Shown in pieces: positions 36,301 through 43,517 of a stretch of 64,000 nt of DNA (its first letter is position 1; every line of letters starts with the position of its first letter). Made by a program: the position numbers and the translations under genes. Location of the stretch: positions 1 to 64,000 of the forward strand of contig DASRMP010000063.1 of NCBI GenBank assembly GCA_035647855.1, read 5' to 3'. The stretch is from JAAZBW01 sp035647855 (lineage in GTDB: Bacteria > Actinomycetota > Actinomycetes > Actinomycetales > Actinomycetaceae). The notes under the pieces are model-generated. The model ran no database searches, had not been told where the DNA came from, and saw nothing but the letters and a program-made list of their open reading frames with translations.

Positions 36301-36799
36301 AACGGCCGAGGCACGCCAGCAGGTGACGAGCGAGTGGGGTGAGCCGCCGAGGTGGAACGAACGCGCGGATGCGTGGGTGGAGCGAGTCACCCGCCCCCGG
36401 ATCGACGGCGACCCGCGCGTGCTCGACGCCGAGCAGGAGCACCGGGCGGCACGCGACGCGCTGCTGAAGCGGCCAGAGCGAGCACAGACCGAACGACTCG
36501 TCGCGTTCGCGCGAGTGTTCGGCTCGGAGCGGGTGATCCGCAATCAGCAGGCGCACCTCACCACCAACCCCGCGCAACAAGCCGCGCGAGCAGCGAAGAC
36601 TGCGAAGCAGGCGCGGGAGGAAGCCGCCCTGCTTCGCGCGCTCACCCCTGCCGAGGCCGCAGAGAGGATCGAGCAGACCCGCGCAGCGCAGGCCGTGCGG
36701 GAAGCTCAGCGTGCCGAGCGAGAGCGGGCCATGTCGCACGACTATGAGGAGCAGCACCGGAGCACGCCCCGGCATGACGGCCCGGCACGCGGTCTGTGA
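33347..36799 (+). CDS. MobF relaxase with RecD-type helicase (TraA-like)
   Basis: Conjugation initiator of about 1150 residues: nicks oriT, stays bound to the 5' end and unwinds the strand. Paired tyrosines occur early (RADDYYLGSD), the metal site is GDPHRHIHFQIGTRVW, then a SF1 helicase with VVVEGAAGAGKTTMLGVAIE (Walker A), RVIVDEAGMLDQDTAIALL (motif II) and YAATAYGVQGATVPGSHTIL (late motif). The C-terminal 300 residues are charged coiled coil. I choose ATG 33347, preceded by GGTGGTG; GTG 33335 or 33338 is possible. No type IV secretion genes lie in the window, so the element may be mobilisable rather than self-transmissible. A decayed relative lies at 19.3 kb. Confidence 0.87.
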   Translation: MHGGVILFRGTGADARRYVEADRSRADDYYLGSDASVAAFTALDSAGNVTARLGLDPEAYAAWVDWVNPVTGESMGTPRLPGVGKQGSPRFAEMVVNAPKSLSIAAALHPEVSEALDAAQQDAVAEIQAWLALHSVTRVGPRGKQEVVPVQQLQTVAVSHRTSRAGDPHRHIHFQIGTRVWAAEKWRALDTAALFRQQGAIRALGTAVIAAHPELAEVLDRHGLTLDPVSGEVVELERFNGVMSKRGEQVRKHLERFEAEWETTHPGEAMGPVVSARLAAKAWAHERPAKKPTTLQEEQAWITELREAGYDPATLRRPVRRAPASLDDLSVQTVANRALDRCAAGGSAWTRHTVQEHATRIMTEYGVQAAPVEVREFVRITTALAMEDCFSILPSGAPAPEHVAHLTSLRVVQAETELRDLLTARVPKREPKHPDVQGAAQARGLDAGQERAAAAVASRDPLVVVEGAAGAGKTTMLGVAIEVAAQHGHAARVVAPTLRAAQVAQQELGVPASSVATLVHAHGWRWNSDGVWARLATGDTDPETGRTYRGPTEDARLVRGERVIVDEAGMLDQDTAIALLTVCDEAGATVALVGDRAQLAAVGRGGVLDMAAHIQGRTFDMAEVHRFTDPAYAEVTLRMRDGRNPGEVFDQLTGLGLIRLHDSGDETREHIAQQRQDSEAVTVSTNDEARIVNARIREERVSHGVVDNTTTVYGSDGLPIGAGDVIQTRKNNTDVGVANRQQWVVQHVEDDGALSVREAGSGRKRQRTVRLPADYVAEHAHLSYAATAYGVQGATVPGSHTILTDATSAAGVYVGMTRGRESNVLHVVAGNQADARRQFIEAMERDRADRGLADATRRAVEEVAGLVEQGPVRFVNDEIAALDKRAATAEAQAARWQQVSAALADLSDREAEVRERARADEQTARQHAEQVRVEVAAPVDSAARGALTEWEQAGAAAQEASEQVRTSSWFGKCRARDEHENAQARTAEARQQVTSEWGEPPRWNERADAWVERVTRPRIDGDPRVLDAEQEHRAARDALLKRPERAQTERLVAFARVFGSERVIRNQQAHLTTNPAQQAARAAKTAKQAREEAALLRALTPAEAAERIEQTRAAQAVREAQRAERERAMSHDYEEQHRSTPRHDGPARGL

Positions 36800-36847
36800 C
36801 ACGGCACGGGTGGGGGCTACCGCGGGCGCGTCGCGCCCTTGCCTCGG

Positions 36848-37636
36848 CTACCGTCCGAGGCTTGGGCCGCCACGGTCGCCGCCGGGCGGGGCTTCGTATC
36901 CGAACGCATCCAGCGGAGGCAGAGCACGGCGACGTTCGCGAGCCGCGTCCAGCTCCCGGTCGAGCACGGCAGGATCACGGGTGACCTGGCGCGTCGTGAA
37001 GCCCCGAGCATGCCCGTCCAATAGCCCCATCAGGCGGTCTTGCTGTGCGGCGTCCTCGACGGTGACGAGGTTCGGGCGGATCAGCGCGTCCAGGCCCGAG
37101 GAGTCTTTGACGATGGCGAGGGTACGGGCGTGGGCGAACACGTCGCCGGGAATCTGCGACCAGTCGATGACCCATCCCGCATCGCGGGCGAGCTGGTTGA
37201 AGAAGATGTGCTGACTGCGCGTGTTCACGTCGCGGGTCGCGTGGATCGAGGTCGTCTCGCCCCACACCCAGGCCAGCCCATCGGAGAACGCGTCCGCATC
37301 CAGCCCACGCAAGTAGTCGCGGGCGGTGAGCTGTCCAAAGACACGCTCGGCCTCGCTGACGATGAACTGCGGTCGGCAGTGGATGATGCCGGTGCCGCCG
37401 GGGTGCGTGTCGGTGTCTCTGACTTCGCCCGCCCAGTCGTACAGGTCACCGGTCAGGTGCCGATGGATCGCCAGCAGGTGGGCGAGGTCGTAACGACCGA
37501 GGATCGGGTGTTCGCGGAGCTCACCCATGCGCTGGCCGATGACCTCGGTTTCCACGAACTTCCAGTGCTCGTAGTCCGTGATGCCGAGCTTGTTGACCAG
37601 AACATCAGAGCCAGGATAGGTGTAGTGATCCGGCAT
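36848..37636 (-). CDS. Fic-domain protein (toxin of a Fic/antitoxin pair)
   Basis: Fic/DOC-type protein of 262 residues. The domain is recognisable by IHRHLTGDLYDWAGEVRDTD and by the active loop SIHATRDVNTRSQHIFFNQL. Compared with canonical HPFxxGNGRxxR, the loop has H-A-T-R-D-V-N-T-R: the His, Asp, Asn and first Arg remain, while Phe and the first Gly are changed. Fic enzymes transfer AMP from ATP to target proteins; activity here is plausible but not assured. The C-terminal 70 residues are charged and probably flexible. It follows a short VbhA-like antitoxin gene by 9 bp. Confidence 0.8.
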   Translation of the reverse strand: MPDHYTYPGSDVLVNKLGITDYEHWKFVETEVIGQRMGELREHPILGRYDLAHLLAIHRHLTGDLYDWAGEVRDTDTHPGGTGIIHCRPQFIVSEAERVFGQLTARDYLRGLDADAFSDGLAWVWGETTSIHATRDVNTRSQHIFFNQLARDAGWVIDWSQIPGDVFAHARTLAIVKDSSGLDALIRPNLVTVEDAAQQDRLMGLLDGHARGFTTRQVTRDPAVLDRELDAARERRRALPPLDAFGYEAPPGGDRGGPSLGR

Positions 37637-37645
37637 GAGCGCGAG

Positions 37646-37849
37646 CTACCGCGCAGGAGCGAAACGAGCCTCGGCCCGTGCGATCACCTCGGCCACGGCA
37701 TCGTCCGCGGTGACCTCGCCCCGCACTTGCCGCGCCAGCAGTTCCAGGCCCTCGGGCGACATTTCCGCACCCGCGGTCTGCTGCCCGGCCTGCACTTCCG
37801 CGAGGACGCGCTGAACGTGCGCCTCGGGTACGCGAGTCTTGGTAGCCAT
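37646..37849 (-). CDS. VbhA-like antitoxin of the Fic pair
   Basis: Small protein of 67 residues (MATKTRVPEAHVQRVLAEVQ...). The segment LELLARQVRGEVTADDAVAE resembles the C-terminal part of VbhA-family antitoxins (xxxYxxGEIsxdEai). The usual inhibitory S/TxxxEG helix is not obvious. Ribosome site AAGGAGG is well placed. Gene order antitoxin-toxin and the 9-bp gap support the assignment. Confidence 0.7.
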   Translation of the reverse strand: MATKTRVPEAHVQRVLAEVQAGQQTAGAEMSPEGLELLARQVRGEVTADDAVAEVIARAEARFAPAR

Positions 37850-37961
37850 GTGGGGTGCCTCCTTGTGGTCGGCCTTACGGGTTCAGTCTACGTCGTACCG
37901 CCGACATTCCTCCGGGAACTCGGCGCGGGGGTGCCGAATCGGCACCGCCGCAGCGCGCCAC

Positions 37962-38189
37962 CTACGACCCGTCGTGTTCGGGCGCGGTGTCGGCGAAGAG
38001 TGCGAGGAACTTCTCACGCGGGATCACGATGCGCCGCCCGAGCTTCACATGCGGGATCGTGCCCTCGTTGATGCTCGTCGTGATCGTGCGGGGATCGACC
38101 CCGAGCGCTTCGGCGGCCTCTTTCCGGGTGATGACCAGGCTGCGCCGCCTGCGCAGGTCTTCGATATCGAGCGTGCTCCGCCGCATCAT
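37962..38189 (-). CDS. Excisionase/MerR-like DNA-binding protein
   Basis: Protein of about 75 residues (MMRRSTLDIEDLRRRRSLVI) with a winged helix-turn-helix: TRKEAAEALGVDPRTITTSI, NEGTIPHVKLGRRIVIPREK. This is the AlpA/excisionase (Xis) pattern. Xis proteins steer the integrase toward excision. It is transcribed divergently from the regulator-integrase pair through overlapping promoters. ATG 38189 or 38186 are equally possible; a longer version from 38285 would erase the promoter region. Confidence 0.8.
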   Translation of the reverse strand: MMRRSTLDIEDLRRRRSLVITRKEAAEALGVDPRTITTSINEGTIPHVKLGRRIVIPREKFLALFADTAPEHDGS

Positions 38190-38230
38190 CACACCATCCG
38201 TTCCAGTTACGCGCGCGAGGGGTGCATACC

Positions 38231-38277
38231 AAGATAGAACGACGGGGCTTGCGCTGTCAAGCACCGCGTTGTAGATT
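38231..38277. promoter_or_regulatory. Overlapping divergent promoters of the excisionase and regulator genes
   Basis: Plus strand: -35 TTGCGC (38249-38254), 17-bp spacer, -10 TAGATT (38272-38277), leaving about 6 nt before ATG 38284, which predicts a leaderless mRNA; no ribosome site precedes that ATG. Minus strand: -35 TTGACA (38260-38255), 18-bp spacer, -10 TATCTT (38236-38231), with a 5' UTR near 36 nt. The -35 boxes are adjacent, so polymerases on the two strands must compete. Confidence 0.65.
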
Positions 38278-38283
38278 TCTTGC

Positions 38284-38937
38284 ATGGAAAAAGAACGGGT
38301 GCGGGGCAATCCCGCAGGAATCACGAACACGCACGTCGCGAACAACATCCGCACTGCCCGGCAGGCGATCGGCATGGACTTGCGCACCCTCTCCGACGGA
38401 ATCGCCGCCATCGGGCGGAAGCTCTCCCCGTCGGGGATCAGCAAACTCGAAGCCGGGGATCGTCGCGTGGACGTGGACGACCTCACCGTCATCGCCTACC
38501 TCCTGCGCACCACCCCGGCCGCGCTCTTGACTCCGCCGGACGAGCAGACGACCCTCACGGGCGTGCCGGAGGGGTACGAGCCGGAAGAGATCGACCGATG
38601 GATGCGCGGGGAACTCGTGCTCACCGATGATGGGCTGTTCAACTACTGGCAGCAGGAATGGGTGATCTGCACCGACCGCATCCACTACCTCGAAACGACG
38701 CTCGCGGGCATGACCGCCCCGAGCCAGGATGATCCCGAGAAGACGCAGGCGCATCCCAAGACCATCGCCGCCTATCAAGAGCGCTTGGAGACGGCGCGGG
38801 CACGCGCGCGCGTGATCCGCGAACGCGGCGTGCAACTCGACCCCGAGGGGCGCGTGTTCAACGCCGCCGACTACATCGACAACTACGCCCAGACTCACCA
38901 GCCCGGCACGACGACAGCAAGGAGCACACGGTCATGA
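38284..38937 (+). CDS. XRE-type helix-turn-helix regulator
   Basis: Protein of 217 residues with an N-terminal XRE/HTH_3 domain: HVANNIRTARQAIGMDLRTL, SDGIAAIGRKLSPSGISKLE, AGDRRVDVDDLTVIAYLLRT. The rest (ITDDGLFNYW region onward, YLETTLAGM, arginine-rich helix RLETARARARVIRE) has no recognised domain. It overlaps the integrase start by 4 nt, so it probably sets the level of integrase and may repress the divergent excisionase. Predicted leaderless transcript. Confidence 0.82.
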   Translation: MEKERVRGNPAGITNTHVANNIRTARQAIGMDLRTLSDGIAAIGRKLSPSGISKLEAGDRRVDVDDLTVIAYLLRTTPAALLTPPDEQTTLTGVPEGYEPEEIDRWMRGELVLTDDGLFNYWQQEWVICTDRIHYLETTLAGMTAPSQDDPEKTQAHPKTIAAYQERLETARARARVIRERGVQLDPEGRVFNAADYIDNYAQTHQPGTTTARSTRS

Positions 38938-40199
38938 CCGCAAAGCAGCAGCCCGACCAGCAGCGCGGCGGGGGTGAGAAGCAGCAGCGTCGCTCGCGCT
39001 CACGGCAGCCCGGCTCGATCCAGGGCTACGACACCGACAAGGGAAAGCGGTGGCGGTTCCAAATCTACGTCCTGAAAGACCCCGAGTACCCCGAGATGGG
39101 GATGCGCCGCCTCACCCGCTCCGGGTTCACGAGCACCGACGAAGCCAATGATGCCTTGCAGGAGGCATTGAAGCAGCGCAAGCAGAACGAGAAGTTCGGA
39201 AACAAGGTGCCCACCATTGGCGCGTACGCGGATGAGTGGGCGGCGGGCTTGAAGCTCGCGGCATCCACGATCAAGGGATACAAGAAGATCATCCGCAACC
39301 ACATCAAGCCCCAGCTCGGCACGATCCGGCTCGACAAACTCACCGCCACCAGGATCGCCCGCCACTACCGCGACTTGGAGAAGTCCGGCCGTAAAGATAC
39401 CTACGGCAAGGGCAAACCCCTCTCTGCGAACTCGGTTCACAAGGTGCATGTCGTGCTCGGAGCGATCCTCGACGCCGCGATAGACGACGGGCACCTGACC
39501 GTGAACCCGGCGAAGAAGAAGCGTACCGTCAAGGCCCCGACGACGAGCGAGGTGCGGGCGCAGAAGCCCGAGATCGTCACCTGGACGAGCGAACAGCTCG
39601 CCCTGTTCCTCACCTGGAACGAGGACGAGCTGAAAGACGAGCTGTTCCCCATGTGGCGACTCATCGCCTACACGGGCATGCGCCGAAGCGAAGCCCTCGC
39701 CTTGAAGTGGAGCGACCTCAACACCAAGGCAATGCGGGTCAGCATCCGCCGCGCGGTCGATACCGACGACTGGACGAAGACCAAGCCCCCGAAGACCGGC
39801 CACGCGCGCGTGATCGACGTGGACGAGGACACCCTGAAAGTGCTCGCGTCCTATAAGGTCGCCCGCGCGGAACTCTCGTTCACGCTCGCCAAGGCCGACG
39901 CCTACGTCTTCGGCGACGACGACGGCAAGCTCCGCTCACCCGACGCAATGACGAGCCGCTGGGATCGCCGCCTCAAATGGGCGACCGCAAAGTTCGACAG
40001 CCTGCACCGGGTCACGATCAAAGGGCTGCGTCACACCCACGCAACACTGCTGCTCGAACTCGGCGAGCACCCCAAGGTCGTCCAGGAGCGGTTGGGCCAC
40101 TCAACGATCACGACGACGATGAACATCTACTCCCACGTCACCCCGACCATGCAGCGGTCGGCCGTGACCCGCTTCGCCGCCCACCTCGGCAAGGCTTAG
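38934..40199 (+). CDS. int: Tyrosine site-specific integrase
   Basis: Phage-type integrase of 421 residues. Order: arm-binding N-terminus (KGKRWRFQIYVLKDPEYPEM), SAM-like core-binding domain (TIGAYADEWAAGLKLAASTI), catalytic domain with Arg in IAYTGMRRSEALALKW, HxxR-type box IKGLRHTHATLLLELGEHPK, then RLGHSTITTTMNIYSHVTPT containing the late His and nucleophilic Tyr. It inserts the element at the 3' end of the adjacent tRNA-Leu gene. Its stop codon lies within the first of two TAGCACTT arm sites. The stretch GGEKQQRRSRSRQP near the N-terminus is basic. All catalytic residues are present. Confidence 0.93.
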   Translation: MTAKQQPDQQRGGGEKQQRRSRSRQPGSIQGYDTDKGKRWRFQIYVLKDPEYPEMGMRRLTRSGFTSTDEANDALQEALKQRKQNEKFGNKVPTIGAYADEWAAGLKLAASTIKGYKKIIRNHIKPQLGTIRLDKLTATRIARHYRDLEKSGRKDTYGKGKPLSANSVHKVHVVLGAILDAAIDDGHLTVNPAKKKRTVKAPTTSEVRAQKPEIVTWTSEQLALFLTWNEDELKDELFPMWRLIAYTGMRRSEALALKWSDLNTKAMRVSIRRAVDTDDWTKTKPPKTGHARVIDVDEDTLKVLASYKVARAELSFTLAKADAYVFGDDDGKLRSPDAMTSRWDRRLKWATAKFDSLHRVTIKGLRHTHATLLLELGEHPKVVQERLGHSTITTTMNIYSHVTPTMQRSAVTRFAAHLGKA

Positions 40200-40217
40200 C
40201 ACTTTTTCTAGCACTTC

Positions 40218-40298
40218 CGACGCGAATGACCCCCAACCCGGAGAACTAAATCCCAGGTCAGGGGCCATTTCATTCGCGTGCGCGAGGGGGGACTTGAA
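40218..40298. other. Right attachment site (attR) overlapping tRNA-Leu
   Basis: Direct repeat of 20218-20298. It starts with GACGCGAATGACCCCCAACC and ends inside the tRNA T-arm. One difference in the tRNA part changes the acceptor strand from CTTGCGC to CTCGCGC. Two TAGCACTT arm sites lie just left of it (40195-40216). Confidence 0.85.
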
Positions 40299-40362
40299 CC
40301 CCCATGCCCGCTAGGGCACACGGACCTGAACCGTGCGCGTCTGCCAATTCCGCCACTTGCGC
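40279..40362 (-). tRNA. tRNA-Leu (anticodon CAG)
   Basis: 84-nt class II tRNA. Acceptor 5' strand GCGCAAG, anticodon stem CACGG/CCGTG with loop TTCAGGT (anticodon CAG), long variable arm (TGCCCTAGCGGGCA), T-arm GGGGG-TTCAAGT-CCCCC, acceptor 3' strand CTCGCGC, discriminator A, no encoded CCA. The acceptor stem has an A-C mismatch at the fifth pair, introduced by the element-borne 3' end. The original matching 3' end is at 20278-20298. Confidence 0.92.
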
Positions 40363-40520
40363 TTTGCTGCTCTCCAATCCGGCACGGCGGCTCACGAACC
40401 GGAAAGCAGACAACCGCAATGGTACTACGTTGGGGGCAGCGCTCCCCAAGTCCTGGGCGTGCGACTTGCGTCTCACCTGTACCGTGGCAACTCACACCGC
40501 CCCCGAGCAGCGAGTCCATC

Positions 40521-41483
40521 ATGTCCATCTCCGCCACCCGCTCCGACGACGTCGTCACCCTCACCTACCCCGACGACGTCGTCACCCTCACCTACCCAGG
40601 CCTCGCCGGAGCAACCCCAGGCCTCGCCGGAGCAACCCCAGGCCTCGCCGAGACAACCCCCGGCCTCGCCGCAGCAACCGCCGCCGCGAGCGCCCTCCTC
40701 GCCGAGAACGAGCACCTCGTCCAGACCGGCGCCCGGACCTTCGCCGTCGTCCCGGGAAGGAACGGCGTGATCATCGGCCGCGTCATCGACGGGGAGTCGT
40801 ACGCCATCGTCGCCCGCGATCACGGAATCTCCGCGGAGCGCGTGCGCCAACTCGCCGCCCCCTACATGGCCGGCGAGGAGGTGACTGCGGCACGGAAGGC
40901 GAATCAGCGCCGCCGCGCTGCGGGAAAGCGCGCTGCCAAGGTCCGCGACTACGCCCGCACCCACCCGGACGCCACCGTCTCCGAGATCGCCAAGCGTGCC
41001 TCCCTCAACATGGAGCAGGTCATCGAGATCCTCGGCCCCGACGCCGCCCGCCACTCCCTCCGCGCCGAGCACGCCATCGTCTTCTCCGACGACGACTGCT
41101 TCCGAGCCCTCCGCCGCGCCGCAGGCCCCGACGGCGCCGCCACCGTCTCCATGACCGCCTACGCGCGCGCGAACGAGGGTTTCGAGGCCCCCAGCGCGTA
41201 CAACCTCGTGGTCCGATTCGGTTCGTGGAGTGCGGCGTGTGAGGCCGCCGGAGTCGTCGCGGGTGCCGCGCCCAGGCGCAGCTACTCCCAATCCTGGTCC
41301 GATGGCGAACTCCGGGACTGGGTCACCCGTTTCTTCGACGACGTCGGCCTCGATCCACTCCCTTCGATGCCCCAATTCAGGGCCTGGGCGGAGACGCAGC
41401 CCGGCAAGGCGCCCAGCACCATCACGATCCGCAATCGGCTGGGCCGCTGGTCGGACCTGATCAGAGGGCATTTGTCTCGGTAG
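40521..41483 (+). CDS. Protein with homing-endonuclease-associated repeats
   Basis: Protein of about 320 residues from ATG 40521 (MSISATRSDDVVTLTYPDDV); no clear ribosome site, so a later start is possible. The N-terminus is low-complexity: DDVVTLTYP twice and GLAGATP-type units four times. The middle has helix-turn-helix-like segments (ESYAIVARDHGISAERVRQL, ATVSEIAKRASLNMEQVIEI). The C-terminal part shows two homing-endonuclease-associated repeats, SAYNLVVRFGSWSAACEAAG and PSTITIRNRLGRWSDLIRG. No nuclease motif is visible, so DNA binding is the safer prediction. It lies directly beyond the tRNA, outside the integrative element. Confidence 0.65.
   Translation: MSISATRSDDVVTLTYPDDVVTLTYPGLAGATPGLAGATPGLAETTPGLAAATAAASALLAENEHLVQTGARTFAVVPGRNGVIIGRVIDGESYAIVARDHGISAERVRQLAAPYMAGEEVTAARKANQRRRAAGKRAAKVRDYARTHPDATVSEIAKRASLNMEQVIEILGPDAARHSLRAEHAIVFSDDDCFRALRRAAGPDGAATVSMTAYARANEGFEAPSAYNLVVRFGSWSAACEAAGVVAGAAPRRSYSQSWSDGELRDWVTRFFDDVGLDPLPSMPQFRAWAETQPGKAPSTITIRNRLGRWSDLIRGHLSR
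40545..40682 (+). repeat. In-frame tandem repeats (2 x 27 bp, 4 x 21 bp)
   Basis: Two near-identical 27-bp units encode DDVVTLTYP. Four 21-bp units encode GLAGATP or variants. Both lie at the start of the 40521 gene and are prone to slippage. Confidence 0.85.
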
Positions 41484-41651
41484 CGTGCGGCACGGGCGCT
41501 CCGCTCCTTGTCTTGGCCGTCTCAGTTCGGTAACGGGTGTTCGCCCAGCGAACCCACATTCGATACTCGTATATAGACTGCCAACGCGGGACGGGACACC
41601 CAAGAACCCGATCAGAGGCCTTGGCCCCGCCCCAGTCAACTAGGAGGAAAT

Positions 41652-43304
41652 GTGAAACTAAGGCGCACTGCAGCAGTTGCAGGCATCTTGGCGCTCTCCC
41701 TCGGAATCGTGGCATGTGGCGGCAATGGCGGCGAGGAAGAGACCTCACCGACTGCCGGCGCCACGGGCGAGGCCACCGAGGGCGCCCCCGCTGCCAGTTC
41801 AGGAATCGTCAGCTTCAACAGCACGGAGCCCCAGAACCCGCTCTTCCCGGCGGACACGAACGAGGTGGGTGGCGGTCTCGTCATCACGCAGCTCTTCGCG
41901 GGCCTCGTGTACTACGACGCCGAGGGTGGCATCCACAACGAGGTCGCCGAATCCATCGAAACCGAGGACAGCCAGAACTACACCGTCACGTTGCAGGATG
42001 GCTGGACGTTCTCGGACGGCTCTCCCGTCACCGCCAACAGCTTCGTTGACGCGTGGAACTACTCCGCGCTGCTGAGCAACGCTCAGAACAACAGCTACTT
42101 CTTCGAGGACATCCAGGGCTTCTCGTACGACGAGGATGCAGAGCTCACGGGCCTCGCGGTGGTTGACGATCTGACCTTCACCATCGCGCTCAACGAGCCT
42201 GCGGCCGACTTCCCGCTCCGCCTCGGATACACGGCGTACTCGCCGCTGCCCCAGGCCGCGTTCGATGACCCCGAGGCGTTCGGCGAGAACCCGATCGGCA
42301 ACGGACCATACATGTTCGCAAGCGAGGGCGCGTGGCAGCACAACGTCCGCATCGACCTCGTCCCCAACCCGTCCTACATCGGTGGGCGTACCGTTCAGAA
42401 CGGTGGCGTGGCGATCATCCACTACCAGGAGGAAGACTCCGCCTACGCCGATCTGCTGGCAGGCAACCTTGACGTCTTCGAAGGCGTTCCGAACTCGGCG
42501 ATCGCCACGTTCGAGGACGAGCTCGGCGAGCGTTCCGTGAACCAGCCGGCAGCGGTCATCCAGGTCATCACCGTGCCCGAGTACCTCGAAGAGTGGTCGG
42601 GCGAGGCAGGCCTCCTGCGCCGTCAGGCGATCTCGCACGCGATCGACCGCGACCAGATCACCGAGACGATCTTCAATGGCACCCGCACCCCGGCCAAGGA
42701 CTTCTCCTCACCCGTCATCGACGGTTGGACCGACTCCGTCCCGGGCAACGAGATCCTCGAATACGACCCCGAGCTTGCACAGGACCTCTGGGCACAGGCC
42801 GAGGAGATCGAGCCGTGGGGTGACCGCACGTTCACTATCTCCACGAACACCGACTCCGATCACCAGGTGTGGGTTGACGCCGTGAACAACGGCATCCGCA
42901 ACACTCTGGGCATCGAGGCCGAGATCAACGCGTACCCGACCTTCGCCGAGTTCCTCGACGGCCGCGACAACCAGCAGATGCCTGGACCGTTCCGCTCCGG
43001 CTGGCAGGGCGACTACCCGTCGATGGCGAACTTCCTCGCTCCGATCTACACCGCGGGCGCAGGTTCGAACGACGGCTTCTACGACAACCCCGAGTTCGAG
43101 GCGCTCATGAGAGAGGGCAACGCCGCGAGCTCCGTCGAGGAGGCGACCGCCAAGTACATCGAGGCGCAGTCGGTCCTGTTCGCCGACGTCGCCGGCATTC
43201 CGCTCTGGTACCAGAACGTAACCGGTGGCTGGGCCGAGACGGTTGACAACGTCGAGTTCGGCTGGGACAGCGTTCCCCTGCTGTACCAGGTGACGAAGGA
43301 CTAG
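41652..43304 (+). CDS. Peptide/oligopeptide ABC transporter substrate-binding lipoprotein
   Basis: Family 5 extracellular solute-binding protein of 550 residues. Signal peptide and lipobox: MKLRRTAAVAGILALSLGIV then AC, so Cys22 is lipidated. The mature part has the family pattern (GLVYYDAEGGIHNEVAESIE, YTVTLQDGWTFSDGSPVTAN, LLRRQAISHAIDRDQITETI). The start is a GTG with AGGAGG eight bases upstream. It captures peptides outside the membrane for the permeases encoded next. A strong terminator follows, which should make this subunit more abundant than the rest, as usual for binding proteins. Confidence 0.92.
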   Translation: MKLRRTAAVAGILALSLGIVACGGNGGEEETSPTAGATGEATEGAPAASSGIVSFNSTEPQNPLFPADTNEVGGGLVITQLFAGLVYYDAEGGIHNEVAESIETEDSQNYTVTLQDGWTFSDGSPVTANSFVDAWNYSALLSNAQNNSYFFEDIQGFSYDEDAELTGLAVVDDLTFTIALNEPAADFPLRLGYTAYSPLPQAAFDDPEAFGENPIGNGPYMFASEGAWQHNVRIDLVPNPSYIGGRTVQNGGVAIIHYQEEDSAYADLLAGNLDVFEGVPNSAIATFEDELGERSVNQPAAVIQVITVPEYLEEWSGEAGLLRRQAISHAIDRDQITETIFNGTRTPAKDFSSPVIDGWTDSVPGNEILEYDPELAQDLWAQAEEIEPWGDRTFTISTNTDSDHQVWVDAVNNGIRNTLGIEAEINAYPTFAEFLDGRDNQQMPGPFRSGWQGDYPSMANFLAPIYTAGAGSNDGFYDNPEFEALMREGNAASSVEEATAKYIEAQSVLFADVAGIPLWYQNVTGGWAETVDNVEFGWDSVPLLYQVTKD

Positions 43305-43350
43305 CGAACAGAAGGACTGGTGAACAACCGGTCTGACAGACACAACTGAC

Positions 43351-43392
43351 GGGACTGCCCGGGCGGCACATCCGAACCGCCCGGGCAGTCCC
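43351..43392 (+). terminator. Strong terminator between the binding-protein and permease genes
   Basis: Stem of 16 bp (GGGACTGCCCGGGCGG and its complement) with a 10-nt loop, followed by TCTTC, 46 bp past the binding-protein stop. Likely a partial terminator inside the transporter operon. Confidence 0.85.
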
Positions 43393-43517
43393 TCTTCAAG
43401 ACTTCGCCCCACCAAGTCCGCGCAGGTAACCAACCTGGGATTGAATGGTCTGCAGAAACGCGCCGGTGGGATACATTTGAACACCGGGACACCAGTACTC
43501 GCTGAGGAGGCTCCGAC

